This document shows, piece after piece, positions 10,959-19,482 of a DNA stretch of 64,000 nucleotides (position 1 is its first letter; each line of letters starts with the position of its first letter). Below the pieces are notes generated by a model. The model was not told the DNA's origin, did no database searches, and saw only the letters and a list, made by a program, of their open reading frames with translations. Both the position numbers and the translations under genes were made by a program. Source of the stretch: Caulobacteraceae bacterium (GTDB taxonomy: Bacteria > Pseudomonadota > Alphaproteobacteria > Caulobacterales > Caulobacteraceae); NCBI GenBank assembly GCA_028290905.1, contig JAQGIW010000110.1, forward strand, positions 1-64,000, in the 5' to 3' direction.

Positions 10959-11051
10959 GAGAGCTCCTTGCCTCTGGGAACTAGCGTTGCGCGAAGCGTG
11001 GGCGCGCTTCGTCAGGAAGGCGATGACGCCCTTCCTCGCGGAAATCGTGGC

Positions 11052-11696
11052 TCAAGTGGCGGCCGGTTGCGGCGCGACCTGGACGGCCGTCCTCGGATAG
11101 CTCGGACGCTCCATGGCGAAAACCTCCTGGACCACCGCGAAGTCCATATAGCCGAGGCGCGACAGGGGCTTGATCCTCGTCACGTCGACGAGGCCGTCGG
11201 TGATCACCGCCTCGTCGATGTAGACACCGACGACCAAGCCGAGAACCATGGAGAAAAAGTGCGGCTCGGCCGTCGCTGACGGCAGCGGGATGGTCTGCAG
11301 ATAGGTGCACTCCAGCGCCGCCACCGCCTGCTTGATCCGTGGTGGCCGCACCAGTGTCGAAGGCGCCCCATCGAGACCGACCAGCGCGAACTCGTCGACC
11401 TCGGGCGGCGCCGGCGCCGAGGAGGCGTTCACGGCCTCGCGGAGTTCCCAGGTCGCAAGGTTGCAGACGAACTCGCCAGTCTCTTCGATGTTGCGCTGGC
11501 TGTCCTTCACGAAGGCGCTCCCGAACATGACTATAGGTGGCATGCCGGCGACGAGATTGAAGTAGCTGTAGGGTGCGAGGTTGCGGACGCCGCTCTTGCT
11601 GAGGCTCGATATCCATCCGATCGGCCGGGGTGACACGAGCGCATTGATGGGGTCGTGCGGCAGGCCGTGGTCGCCTTTCAGCGCGTCATAGAACAT
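11052..11696 (-). CDS. Flavin reductase family protein
   Basis: VSPRPIGWISSLSKSGVRNLAPYSYFNLVAGMPPIVMF is characteristic of flavin reductase-like domains. Confidence 0.9.
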   Translation of the reverse strand: MFYDALKGDHGLPHDPINALVSPRPIGWISSLSKSGVRNLAPYSYFNLVAGMPPIVMFGSAFVKDSQRNIEETGEFVCNLATWELREAVNASSAPAPPEVDEFALVGLDGAPSTLVRPPRIKQAVAALECTYLQTIPLPSATAEPHFFSMVLGLVVGVYIDEAVITDGLVDVTRIKPLSRLGYMDFAVVQEVFAMERPSYPRTAVQVAPQPAAT

Positions 11697-11726
11697 GGCG
11701 GCCTCCGGCCAGAGGACAGGTCGAGC

Positions 11727-12926
11727 TCATTCAGCGGGCTTGAAAGCGATGACCTTCGCGGCCTGCCGCTCCGGCTGCGGTGCGTCCGGCGCGTAGGCGA
11801 GAGCGTCTCGCCAGGCGTTCGCATACTCACCGAACTCGCCGTCGGCCAAGCCGGGGTCCACGTGCACCGCCGCGCGGGAGTCGATCAGGACCGCGTAGTG
11901 GTTCGACTTCACCACGGGCGAGTTGAACATGTACTCCATGTGTTGCGGATAGACGCCGTGTGTGAGGCCGGAGGGTGCGAGGGTCATCGTCCCCTCTCCC
12001 AGGTCTTGGTGCCCGCCCGGGAAGCCCCGGTGCATGAACACCACTTCGTCGTAGTCGTCGTTGTTGTGCCAGAAAGGAATCTTCATCGCGGGCGGATCGG
12101 TGGCCGTTACCGTGGGTGGGAGCGTACACACCAGGAAACGGTTGGCGGTGAAGGTGACCGTCGCCGATGGCGGTACGTGGTAGCCATCGGCGTTCACTGG
12201 CCGGAAGTCAGTTATGTTGAGCCGCAGGACGGAGCGGTTGCCCTGCCACCCTACGGCGTCGAGCGGGTTGAAGGCGTAGTCTATCGTCGTTAGCTGTTCG
12301 TGCCGCTTCACGATGAGCCGCCATGCACCTCCACGCGTCTGATTGGTGAAGGCGCTGTCGAGCTTTGGGCGGTCGAGCATTCCCGGGTCGAACAGGGCGT
12401 GCGGCCCCAGGAGACCACGGTCGGGCATGGCATAGGCGCAGTCCGTGGCCTCCACCAGTAGGAACTCGTTTGGGACCTTCGTCTCGATCCGCCACATGGT
12501 GCCGCGGGGGATGACGATGTAATCGCCCGAACGATAGGTGAGATGGCCGTAATCGCAGAAGAAATCGCCCTCGCCGTGGTGGACGAAAATGAGGTCGTCG
12601 CCGTCGGAGTTGCGGAAGAGTCGGCCGTCGGTCTCCGAGAATACCCAGTAGCGCATCTTCATGACGTCGCTGTGCATGACCGGCCGCGCGTCGACGCGCG
12701 CTCGGCTGGGCCGGGTAGTCTTCAGATCGAATGCCCGGGGCCGCAGCGGGCCGTTGATGCCCGACCAGGCGGTGGGTGGGTTGCGATGATACATCATCGT
12801 CGCGGGCCCCTCGAAGCCCTCCGCCCCAAGCTCCCGCTCGAACGTGCTATGCGGCGGGGCGACGTGAGCCTGCCGGGAAAACTCGCCCTCGCCATGCGGA
12901 AGATGGAACCGCAACGAGTGTGCCAT
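11727..12926 (-). CDS. hmgA: Homogentisate 1,2-dioxygenase-like protein
   Basis: 399 aa; DDLIFVHHGEGDFFCDYGHLTYRSGDYIVIPRGTMWRIE and FWHNNDDYDEVVFMHRG...HGVYPQHME metal-ligand regions. Confidence 0.8.
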   Translation of the reverse strand: MAHSLRFHLPHGEGEFSRQAHVAPPHSTFERELGAEGFEGPATMMYHRNPPTAWSGINGPLRPRAFDLKTTRPSRARVDARPVMHSDVMKMRYWVFSETDGRLFRNSDGDDLIFVHHGEGDFFCDYGHLTYRSGDYIVIPRGTMWRIETKVPNEFLLVEATDCAYAMPDRGLLGPHALFDPGMLDRPKLDSAFTNQTRGGAWRLIVKRHEQLTTIDYAFNPLDAVGWQGNRSVLRLNITDFRPVNADGYHVPPSATVTFTANRFLVCTLPPTVTATDPPAMKIPFWHNNDDYDEVVFMHRGFPGGHQDLGEGTMTLAPSGLTHGVYPQHMEYMFNSPVVKSNHYAVLIDSRAAVHVDPGLADGEFGEYANAWRDALAYAPDAPQPERQAAKVIAFKPAE

Positions 12927-12952
12927 CTAAACTTTCTCCCTCATTCGACGAC

Positions 12953-13276
12953 TCAAATTCTAGGGGAACATCCGGATATGTCAATCTCATTTACGAGATA
13001 GTATGTCCGCCGGGGCAAGGCTCTTTGCCGCATCTCGCGGGATGTCTTTGTGTCCGGTGGCGGCGCAGCTCTGAGAGAAACGCAAATGATTTCCTGACCG
13101 CTTGAGAGCCCGAATATCAACATCAACCAGGGATATCCTCCCCAATCCGGTCCGGAGAGAGTCTCCATCAGGGGAAGTTGCAAGACTTCACGATGGAAAC
13201 GCAAAGTGCTGACTGGGTCGCGCGCTGGAAACACAACGTGATCAAGTCGCATATGCAACACCAATCGGTGGCCCAC
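12953..13276 (-). pseudogene. Truncated VOC-family (glyoxalase-like) remnant
   Basis: N-terminus LDHVVFPARDPVSTLRFHREVLQLPLMETLSG then loss of homology and short unrelated tail; no C-terminal module. Confidence 0.6.
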
Positions 13277-13323
13277 TCGGGTGGTGGTGGAAAGTTAACA
13301 TTAGCCGTCGGCGACTGAGAGCA

Positions 13324-13400
13324 CCAGAGTTCGGTTCACCGCCAACCCGTATCGCGCGCTCGACAACTACACCGCAGTGCGGTTGCGCCGGTGGCTGAAC
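13324..13400 (+). pseudogene. Group II intron maturase C-terminal remnant
   Basis: Translation VRFTANPYRALDNYTAVRLRRWL resembles the domain X region of group II intron-encoded proteins; no intact ORF. Confidence 0.45.
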
Positions 13401-13496
13401 TCGAACGCGCGCTTCGCGATTTCGATCTAGTCCTTCTCGATGACGACTCCACGGAGATCGGCGACTTCATCGCCATTGGCGAGCGACGCCTCGCCA

Positions 13497-13880
13497 TTAC
13501 CGCCGGATCAAATGAAAGATCACAGCCTCGTAGCGCGGCCATGTGACGGCTGCGACTAGCATGACCGTCGCCGCCGCCATGATTACGACAGTGGACCGAG
13601 CCGGGCGGCGCCGAGTGCGATATGTCTGCACTCCGACCCAGGCCCACGCGGCGACCACGGCGAAAATGGCGATCGGCGTCAGCACCGTGGCAAGGCTCGC
13701 AAACCAAGCGATGAAACCCCCGCTCACGGCCAGGATCGCGGCGGGGAGGGCCAAGGGCAGCACACAACAAACGCCGCAAGCAAGCGCGCTCGTGGCCGCT
13801 AGTGCGGCCGTCGCGCCGACCGCGACGCTGCGCCGGCGATGCGCTGGCGTTGCGTCCGACAAGTCGACAGGCGCTGTCAT
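13497..13880 (-). CDS. MerT-like membrane protein
   Basis: ALACGVCCVLPLALPAAIL plus further hydrophobic helices; CC motif in TM1 as in MerT-type metal transporters. Start probably 13880 (MTAPVDLS). Confidence 0.6.
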   Translation of the reverse strand: MTAPVDLSDATPAHRRRSVAVGATAALAATSALACGVCCVLPLALPAAILAVSGGFIAWFASLATVLTPIAIFAVVAAWAWVGVQTYRTRRRPARSTVVIMAAATVMLVAAVTWPRYEAVIFHLIRR

Positions 13881-14178
13881 GCCGTGCCCCCTAAGCAACA
13901 TCCGCAACCCGCCGCCGCCTTGAACGTCTGCTGCTGGAACGGTTCGAACACCGTGTCCGCTGCGACGCGGGCTCTCTCTGGCGCTTCGATCGTGAGCGTC
14001 ACCGCGTCAGAGGTTTCCTGCACGGTGAAGATGAGAAATGGGCAACACTCCCGCTCACGATCGACCAACTGCAGAACCTTGTCGCGCGCGGCCGGCGCGT
14101 AGCTCAATTCAAGCCGCAGGTCATCGCGCCGCTCATGCTGAAGCGCGGTCGCGTTGAGGTCCGCAATCCAGGCAAGAC
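13877..14178 (-). CDS. Cys-rich small protein upstream of MerT-like gene (possibly 5'-truncated)
   Basis: Open frame continues upstream of the listed ATG (14107): RLAWIADLNATALQHERRDDLRLELSYAPAARDKVLQLVDRERECCPFLIF...CGCCLGGTA; in-frame TGA just upstream, no clear ATG. Confidence 0.45.
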
Positions 14179-14409
14179 GTTTTCAGCCGAATCTCCTGCC
14201 ACCTTAGCTTGTTTCGACTTGCGAAGGCCGCCGCGGCCTGAACCCTGGGCCTGCCAGGGCGGGCGGCATGATCAGGTTATCGCCGGCGATGATCGCAACG
14301 TGCCCTGGGGCTGGCGCGACGTCCGCCAAAGGCGGTTGAGCTGCGACCACTCCGGTGATCATCTGATAGACCTTCGGATCGAGCGTGCGGACGCCGTCGC
14401 GCCACATAT

Positions 14410-15474
14410 TTGGGTATTTGCTGCGGTATTATGTATCAAACGGACCAAGCCAAAAACTTGGCCGCCGACCCGCCTCCATCGCGAATCGAAGCGTTGCCGA
14501 CCGGCGGAGACTCCCGTCACGATCGGGGCATGTGGAGGTGGATCAAAGAGAAAGACGCGAAATGGGCCACTCAGGCGCGGGCCTATTGGGCGCGTCAGTT
14601 CACGAGAAGGAGGGCAATCGACTGGCTTGTTTTGTCAGCGGCCACGGCATTCACTGTCTGGCTTTCGTATCATACGATCCCCCCTGGATGGTCTATCGGC
14701 ACCCTCGGTACGGTTGCTTTGATCATGACCTTCTCCAGACCAAGTCCCCTTCAGCGCGGATGCGTGATTATCCTTGCCGTATCCCTGTTGGCTATCGAAA
14801 TGCGATCAATTTATATGGACCGAGAGGCACAACGTAAAGCTGCAGATGCATCATTGCAAAGTATACTCTCAGACAATCAACAACGTTTTGCGGCAACGGA
14901 ACAAGGTTTCTCCTCAGTATTATCCGACGATAACCACATAAAGAACACAGCGCGTAATAATCTGTCTGCTACCAGGAAAAGCCTGGAAAATATCACCGGA
15001 GGCCATTCATATGCCGTTTTGATCCCGCGGGTTGAATTGGCACAATATCCCGTGCCAATTGTCATGTGGAACCGCGGAAACAACCTCTTAACTGGCGTAC
15101 ATGTTGTGGTGTACACCGTACAAATAAAACAATCTCACATGACAATTGTTGACGAGTTTGACGTCGGAACAATAGCGCCGCAGGGGCGGAGAAGAATTCA
15201 ACCTGCATATTGGCTCAGCCCTGAGATATTACAGGATTACATGATCGAAATCTATGAGCAAAATGGGGTGTTCGAAGAGACATTACAGATGATACAAAAT
15301 CCTAAGAGCAAACGATTCATTTACCGTTACGGCGTTAGGAAGACAACAATTGAAAAGAGAAGCGGCCACGAGACGGAAATGGGAAGCCGTCTGTTGGAAG
15401 TCCGCGAATTCGACGGTAAAGAATTTCAAAAGCTTCGCAAGGACGCTGAAGGCGTGCCAGCGATCCCAGACTGA
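14410..15474 (+). CDS. Orphan membrane protein, unknown function
   Basis: 354 aa (alternative ATG 14530); two N-terminal hydrophobic segments (WLVLSAATAFTVWLSY, GCVIILAVSLLAIEM) and a long soluble C-terminal part; visibly lower GC than neighbours. Confidence 0.6.
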   Translation: MGICCGIMYQTDQAKNLAADPPPSRIEALPTGGDSRHDRGMWRWIKEKDAKWATQARAYWARQFTRRRAIDWLVLSAATAFTVWLSYHTIPPGWSIGTLGTVALIMTFSRPSPLQRGCVIILAVSLLAIEMRSIYMDREAQRKAADASLQSILSDNQQRFAATEQGFSSVLSDDNHIKNTARNNLSATRKSLENITGGHSYAVLIPRVELAQYPVPIVMWNRGNNLLTGVHVVVYTVQIKQSHMTIVDEFDVGTIAPQGRRRIQPAYWLSPEILQDYMIEIYEQNGVFEETLQMIQNPKSKRFIYRYGVRKTTIEKRSGHETEMGSRLLEVREFDGKEFQKLRKDAEGVPAIPD

Positions 15475-15719
15475 TCGACCTCGTGCAACCGGACAGTGTG
15501 CGCTCCGATGGCGGTCATACACTGTAGGAGGAAGGCGGCGGTAAAGCCGCCCCGGCTGATCTTGTTGTTCAGGTTCCGCTCGTTCTCGGAAACCCCCATA
15601 GCCGTCAGCCTCTCAGCTAGCTGGGCGTAAGTCACACCCCGCCGCTTTAGCTCGGCCTTCAGAAGGTTCTTCGCCTTTTCCTCATATTCGGCGTTGACGG
15701 GGTGCGCTTTGGCCACCAT
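15426..15719 (-). CDS. DUF6471-like small HTH-type protein
   Basis: EYEEKAKNLLKAELKRRGVTYAQLAERLTAMGVSENERNLNNKISRGGFTAAFLLQCMTAIG. Confidence 0.75.
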   Translation of the reverse strand: MVAKAHPVNAEYEEKAKNLLKAELKRRGVTYAQLAERLTAMGVSENERNLNNKISRGGFTAAFLLQCMTAIGAHTVRLHEVDQSGIAGTPSASLRSF

Positions 15720-15741
15720 CGGATGTGCTCCTAAAAATCAT

Positions 15742-15815
15742 CGTATCCGATGATATATACCCTTGACACTGATGATACAAGTCGGCGTATCCAGTGAGCA
15801 ATATCACTGGATACG
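15742..15815. promoter_or_regulatory. Putative operator: three copies of CGTATCCRRTGA
   Basis: 15742-15753 CGTATCCGATGA; 15786-15797 CGTATCCAGTGA; inverted copy 15804-15815 TCACTGGATACG (perfect 12-bp inverted repeat, 6-bp spacer). Confidence 0.55.
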
Positions 15816-16084
15816 ATGATGTCTCGTAACCAACCCGGCCGACATTTCCTTCTCTCCGCCGCCGCGCGGACCCTGTCGCTGGCCAAGGTGATGCGGATGA
15901 CCGATGATCAAGCCTTCGACGCCTTCAAGGCGATCCGCTGGGCCCCGACCAATGGCGCGCCGCTCTGCCCCCGTTGCGGTTGCGTCGAGGTCTACGCCTT
16001 CGCGACCAGCCGCCGCTTCAAGTGCAAGGCTTGCGGCCACAAATTCAGCGTGACCAGCGGGACGATCTTCGCGAGCCGGAAAAT
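15816..16084 (+). pseudogene. IS1595-family transposase, 5' fragment interrupted by IS6-family element
   Basis: MRMTDDQAFDAFKAIRWAPTNGAPLCPRCGCVEVYAFATSRRFKCKACGHKFSVTSGTIFASRKM zinc ribbon, then runs into the IS6 left end. Confidence 0.8.
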
Positions 16085-16916
16085 GGGTGCTGTCAGTCCA
16101 ACGGCAACTCTTCTCCACTTTGGCGCAATGGGCCCAAACCCGATGAAAGTTTATCCCATGACTACGCGCCACTCGGCCAGGGCGGCGGGGCGCCTCTCCT
16201 TGTAGACTTCCCGGCTGACGAGGTGGCGCTCCTGTTGAAAATGGTTGTGGACTGAACCGTGGACGGAGGCGAATTTCTGGAGTGTTTTCATCCTCTGAAA
16301 TCGCAGCATGGCCCGCTCGCGTCGTCGAAAGGGGAGGTGGGAATTCTCGGCCCGGTTGTTCAACCAGCGCCCGGTCTCCTGAAGATCGGCGGCGCCAATC
16401 TCTTTGAGGGGGGCGCCATAGGAACGCAGCCCGTCGGTGACGATGGCACCTGTGCGACCGTGCCGTTTCATCGCCTTCTTGATGAATTTCAGGGCCGCGG
16501 CCTTGTCTCGCGTCTTCGTGACAAAGGATTCCAGCACCTCGCCCTCGTGGTCAACAGCCCGCCACAGGTAGCGCATCTCGCCGTTGATCTTCACGTAGAC
16601 CTCGTCCAGATGCCAGCGCCGGTGGGTATAGGCGCACATCTGCTGAACCCGTTTGCGGCGGATCTCGCCCGCGAACATCGGGCCGAACCGGTTCCACCAC
16701 AGCCGTACCGTCTCGTGACAAATGTCGATGCCGCGTTCGAACAGCAGGTCCTCAACATTGCGGAGCGAGAGGGGATAGCGAACGTACATCATGACGACCA
16801 GGCGGATTACCTCCGGCGAGCTGTCAAAATATCGAAACGGGTTCTTCGCCTTGGCCATCATCGTGGCTAACCCGGCGCCCGTTAGCGCGGCATGAATCGT
16901 TGGGCTGACAGAACCC
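16085..16916 (-). mobile_element. IS6-family insertion sequence (copy A)
   Basis: Imperfect terminal inverted repeats GGGTGCTGTCAGTCCAACG (left) / GGGTTCTGTCAGCCCAACG (right, reverse complement) around one transposase ORF; no 8-bp target duplication visible. Confidence 0.85.
16151..16861 (-). CDS. IS6-family transposase
   Basis: FRYFDSSPEVIRLVVMMYVRYPLSLRNVEDLLFERGID...RWHLDEVYVKINGEMRYLWRAVDHEGEVLE...NRAENSHLPFRRRERAM. Confidence 0.95.
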   Translation of the reverse strand: MMAKAKNPFRYFDSSPEVIRLVVMMYVRYPLSLRNVEDLLFERGIDICHETVRLWWNRFGPMFAGEIRRKRVQQMCAYTHRRWHLDEVYVKINGEMRYLWRAVDHEGEVLESFVTKTRDKAAALKFIKKAMKRHGRTGAIVTDGLRSYGAPLKEIGAADLQETGRWLNNRAENSHLPFRRRERAMLRFQRMKTLQKFASVHGSVHNHFQQERHLVSREVYKERRPAALAEWRVVMG

Positions 16917-17862
16917 TTCGCGCCTCTATCGGTGAAATGCCGTAGCGCGACCTGTACGCGCGCGAGAAGTGGCTGCTGCTGCGGAAGCCGCAGGCGATGG
17001 CGACAGACGTGATCGACAGGCCGGTTTTTCGAAGCAGTTGGTCGGCCTGGTCGAGCCGGATGCGGCGGTAGCAGTCGTTGACGCTCTCGCCGAGGTGGGC
17101 GGCGAACAGCCGCTCCAGCTGCCGAAGCGACACGCCGGCGACGCGCGCCAGCGCCGCGCGGGGCTCGGGCTCTTCCACCGTCGCCTCCATGCGCGCCAGC
17201 ACCTTCAGCACCCGGTCATTGGCGACTCCGTAACGCTCGCGCAGGCTCGCCCGTTGCGGCTGGTCGGCGGCGCGGGATTCCGTGTGGATGAACCAGTCGC
17301 CGACCCGGGTCGCTAGCGCATGACCCTGCTCACGCTCGATCAGCTCGATGGCCAGATCCAGGCCGCTCGTGCCGCCCGCGCAGGTCACCCGGCGGCGGTC
17401 GATCACATAGAGGCTGGGCTCGACCGAGATCTCGGCGAAGCTCTCGGCGAAGGTCGGGCGGTGATCCCAGTGGATGGTGGCGCGATGCTTGTCGAGCAGT
17501 CCGGCGTGGGCGAGCAGGAAGGGCCCGCCGGAGACCCCGGCCAGGGTGGCGCCCTGGCGGGCGATCTCGCGCAGCCACGCGAAAGTGGCCGCGTCCCGGA
17601 ACCGCGCGGGATCTCCGGCGGCGAAGACAAACAGGGTGTCGCAGGCGAGCGGCTGGCCAACGGCCTGATCGGCGACGACGCTCGCGCCGTTCGAGGCGCG
17701 CACCGGCCGGCCGTCGATCGAGACATGGATCCAGCGGTAGAGCTCCTCGCCGGCCAGCACATTGGCGGCGCGATAGGGCTCGATGACCGAGGCGTAGGAC
17801 ATCAGGGCGAAGTCATCGATGAGCAGGAGCCCGAGCATTCGAGCGGCGGAAGGCTGTGTCAT
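16882..17862 (-). CDS. GlxA-type AraC-family transcriptional regulator
   Basis: DJ-1/PfpI-like N-terminal domain and AraC HTH (GLSITSVAIACGFRSSSHFSRAYRSRYGISP); last codons lie in the IS6 end. Confidence 0.92.
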   Translation of the reverse strand: MTQPSAARMLGLLLIDDFALMSYASVIEPYRAANVLAGEELYRWIHVSIDGRPVRASNGASVVADQAVGQPLACDTLFVFAAGDPARFRDAATFAWLREIARQGATLAGVSGGPFLLAHAGLLDKHRATIHWDHRPTFAESFAEISVEPSLYVIDRRRVTCAGGTSGLDLAIELIEREQGHALATRVGDWFIHTESRAADQPQRASLRERYGVANDRVLKVLARMEATVEEPEPRAALARVAGVSLRQLERLFAAHLGESVNDCYRRIRLDQADQLLRKTGLSITSVAIACGFRSSSHFSRAYRSRYGISPIEARRVLSAQRFMPR

Positions 17863-17960
17863 TGTCGCTGTGAGGCAGGCAAGCGCCGCTCCTGGTAAAA
17901 ACTCTGGTCTGGCTCAGACCTATCATCAGGACGCCAAGCTTACGAACTCCGCCGGCAGCC

Positions 17961-19217
17961 ATGACCCGCTTTTCCGTCTTCAGCCTCGCCAAAAACGCGC
18001 TTTCCGGCCACCGGCTGTGGGAGCGGACCTGGCGCGACGCCGCGCCCCGCGACGCCTACGACGTGGTGATCGTCGGCGGCGGCGGCCATGGCCTGGCGAC
18101 CGCCTACTATCTCGCCAAGGAACACGGCGTCCGCAGCGTCGCGGTGGTCGAGAAGGGCTGGATCGGCGGCGGCAATGCCGGGCGAAATACCACCATCATC
18201 CGCTCTAACTACGAGCTCGAGGGCAATGCGGCCTTCTACGAATGGTCGATGAAGCTTTGGGAAGGCCTCGAACAGGACCTCAACTACAACGCCATGGTCA
18301 GCCAGCGCGGCGTCCTCAACCTCTGCCATTCGGACGCCCAGCGCGACGCTTACGCCCGGCGCGGCAACGCCATGCGCATGAATGGCGTCGACGCCGAGCT
18401 CCTGGACAAGGAGGGCGTGCGCCGGCTCGCGCCGTTCCTCGACTTCGATCAGGCCCGCTTTCCGATCCAGGGTGGAATGTACCAGCCGCGCGGCGGCACG
18501 GCGCGGCATGACGCCGTCGTCTGGGGCTATGCCCGCGGCGCCTCCGATCGCGGCGTCGACATCATCCAGAACTGCGAGGTGACCGGCTTCCTGCGCGGCG
18601 CCGACGGCCGCATCACCGGCGTCGAAACCACCCGCGGCGTCATCGCCGCCGGCAGAGTGGGCGTCGCCGTCGCCGGCAATTCATCGCGCGTCGCGGCCAT
18701 GGTGGGCCTGCGGCTGCCCATCGAGAGCCATGTCCTGCAGGCCTTCGTGTCGGAAGCGCTCAAGCCCGTCCTGCCCGGCGTCATCACCTTCGGCGCCGGC
18801 CACTTTTATGTCAGCCAGTCGGACAAGGGCGGGCTGGTCTTCGGCGGCGATATCGACGGCTACAACAGCTATGCGAGCCGCGGAAACCTGCCCGTCGTCG
18901 AGGATGTCTGCGAGGGCGGTATGGCGATCATGCCGATGATCGGGCGCGCGCGCCTGCTGCGCAGCTGGGGCGGCATCTGCGACATGACCATGGACGGCTC
19001 GCCGATCATCGACCGGGCCCCGGTCGATGGCCTCTATCTCAATGCCGGCTGGTGCTACGGCGGCTTCAAGGCGACGCCGGCCTCCGGCTGGTGCTTCGCC
19101 CATCTCATCGCCACCGACCAGCCGCATGAGACCGCGACCCGCTACCGGCTCGACAGGTTCGCCACCGGCCATCTCATTGACGAAAAGGGCCAGGGCGCCC
19201 AACCCAATCTTCACTGA
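17961..19217 (+). CDS. soxB: Sarcosine oxidase beta-subunit-like / N-methylglutamate dehydrogenase subunit
   Basis: DVVIVGGGGHGLATAYYLAKEHGVRSVAVVEKGWIGGGNAGRNTTIIRSNY; gene order B-D-A-G. Confidence 0.92.
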   Translation: MTRFSVFSLAKNALSGHRLWERTWRDAAPRDAYDVVIVGGGGHGLATAYYLAKEHGVRSVAVVEKGWIGGGNAGRNTTIIRSNYELEGNAAFYEWSMKLWEGLEQDLNYNAMVSQRGVLNLCHSDAQRDAYARRGNAMRMNGVDAELLDKEGVRRLAPFLDFDQARFPIQGGMYQPRGGTARHDAVVWGYARGASDRGVDIIQNCEVTGFLRGADGRITGVETTRGVIAAGRVGVAVAGNSSRVAAMVGLRLPIESHVLQAFVSEALKPVLPGVITFGAGHFYVSQSDKGGLVFGGDIDGYNSYASRGNLPVVEDVCEGGMAIMPMIGRARLLRSWGGICDMTMDGSPIIDRAPVDGLYLNAGWCYGGFKATPASGWCFAHLIATDQPHETATRYRLDRFATGHLIDEKGQGAQPNLH

Positions 19218-19230
19218 GGACGCAGGATCG

Positions 19231-19482
19231 ATGCGACTGCCTTGCCCCTTCTGCGGTGACCGCGACGCCTCCGAGTTCGTCTATCGCGGCGACGCCGCCC
19301 CGGTGCGGCCGGCGACCAGCGAGGGATTCTATGATTATGTCTATCTGCGCGAGAACCCGGCCGGCCCGATGCGGGAGCACTGGTACCACGCCCAGGGCTG
19401 CCGCAACTGGCTGGTGGTGACGCGCGATACCCGCACCCACGAGGTCTTCGGCGCCGTCCTGGCGCGAGGCGCGGCGCAATGA
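19231..19482 (+). CDS. soxD: Sarcosine oxidase delta-subunit-like / N-methylglutamate dehydrogenase subunit
   Basis: MRLPCPFCGDRDASEFVYRGDA...YVYLRENPAGPMREHWYHAQGCRNWLVVTRDT; ATG at 19231 inside the longer listed ORF 19027-19482. Confidence 0.92.
   Translation: MRLPCPFCGDRDASEFVYRGDAAPVRPATSEGFYDYVYLRENPAGPMREHWYHAQGCRNWLVVTRDTRTHEVFGAVLARGAAQ

Noticed and set aside
14135-14410. Possible protein fragment TLDPKVYQMITGVVAAQPPLADVAPAPGHVAIIAGDNLIMPPALAG on the minus strand
   Set aside because: Short, no identifiable family; cannot separate from chance ORF.
16077-16924. 8-bp target-site duplication around IS6 copy A (and composite TSD with copy B)
   Set aside because: Flanking octamers do not match for either element or for the pair; no TSD claimed.
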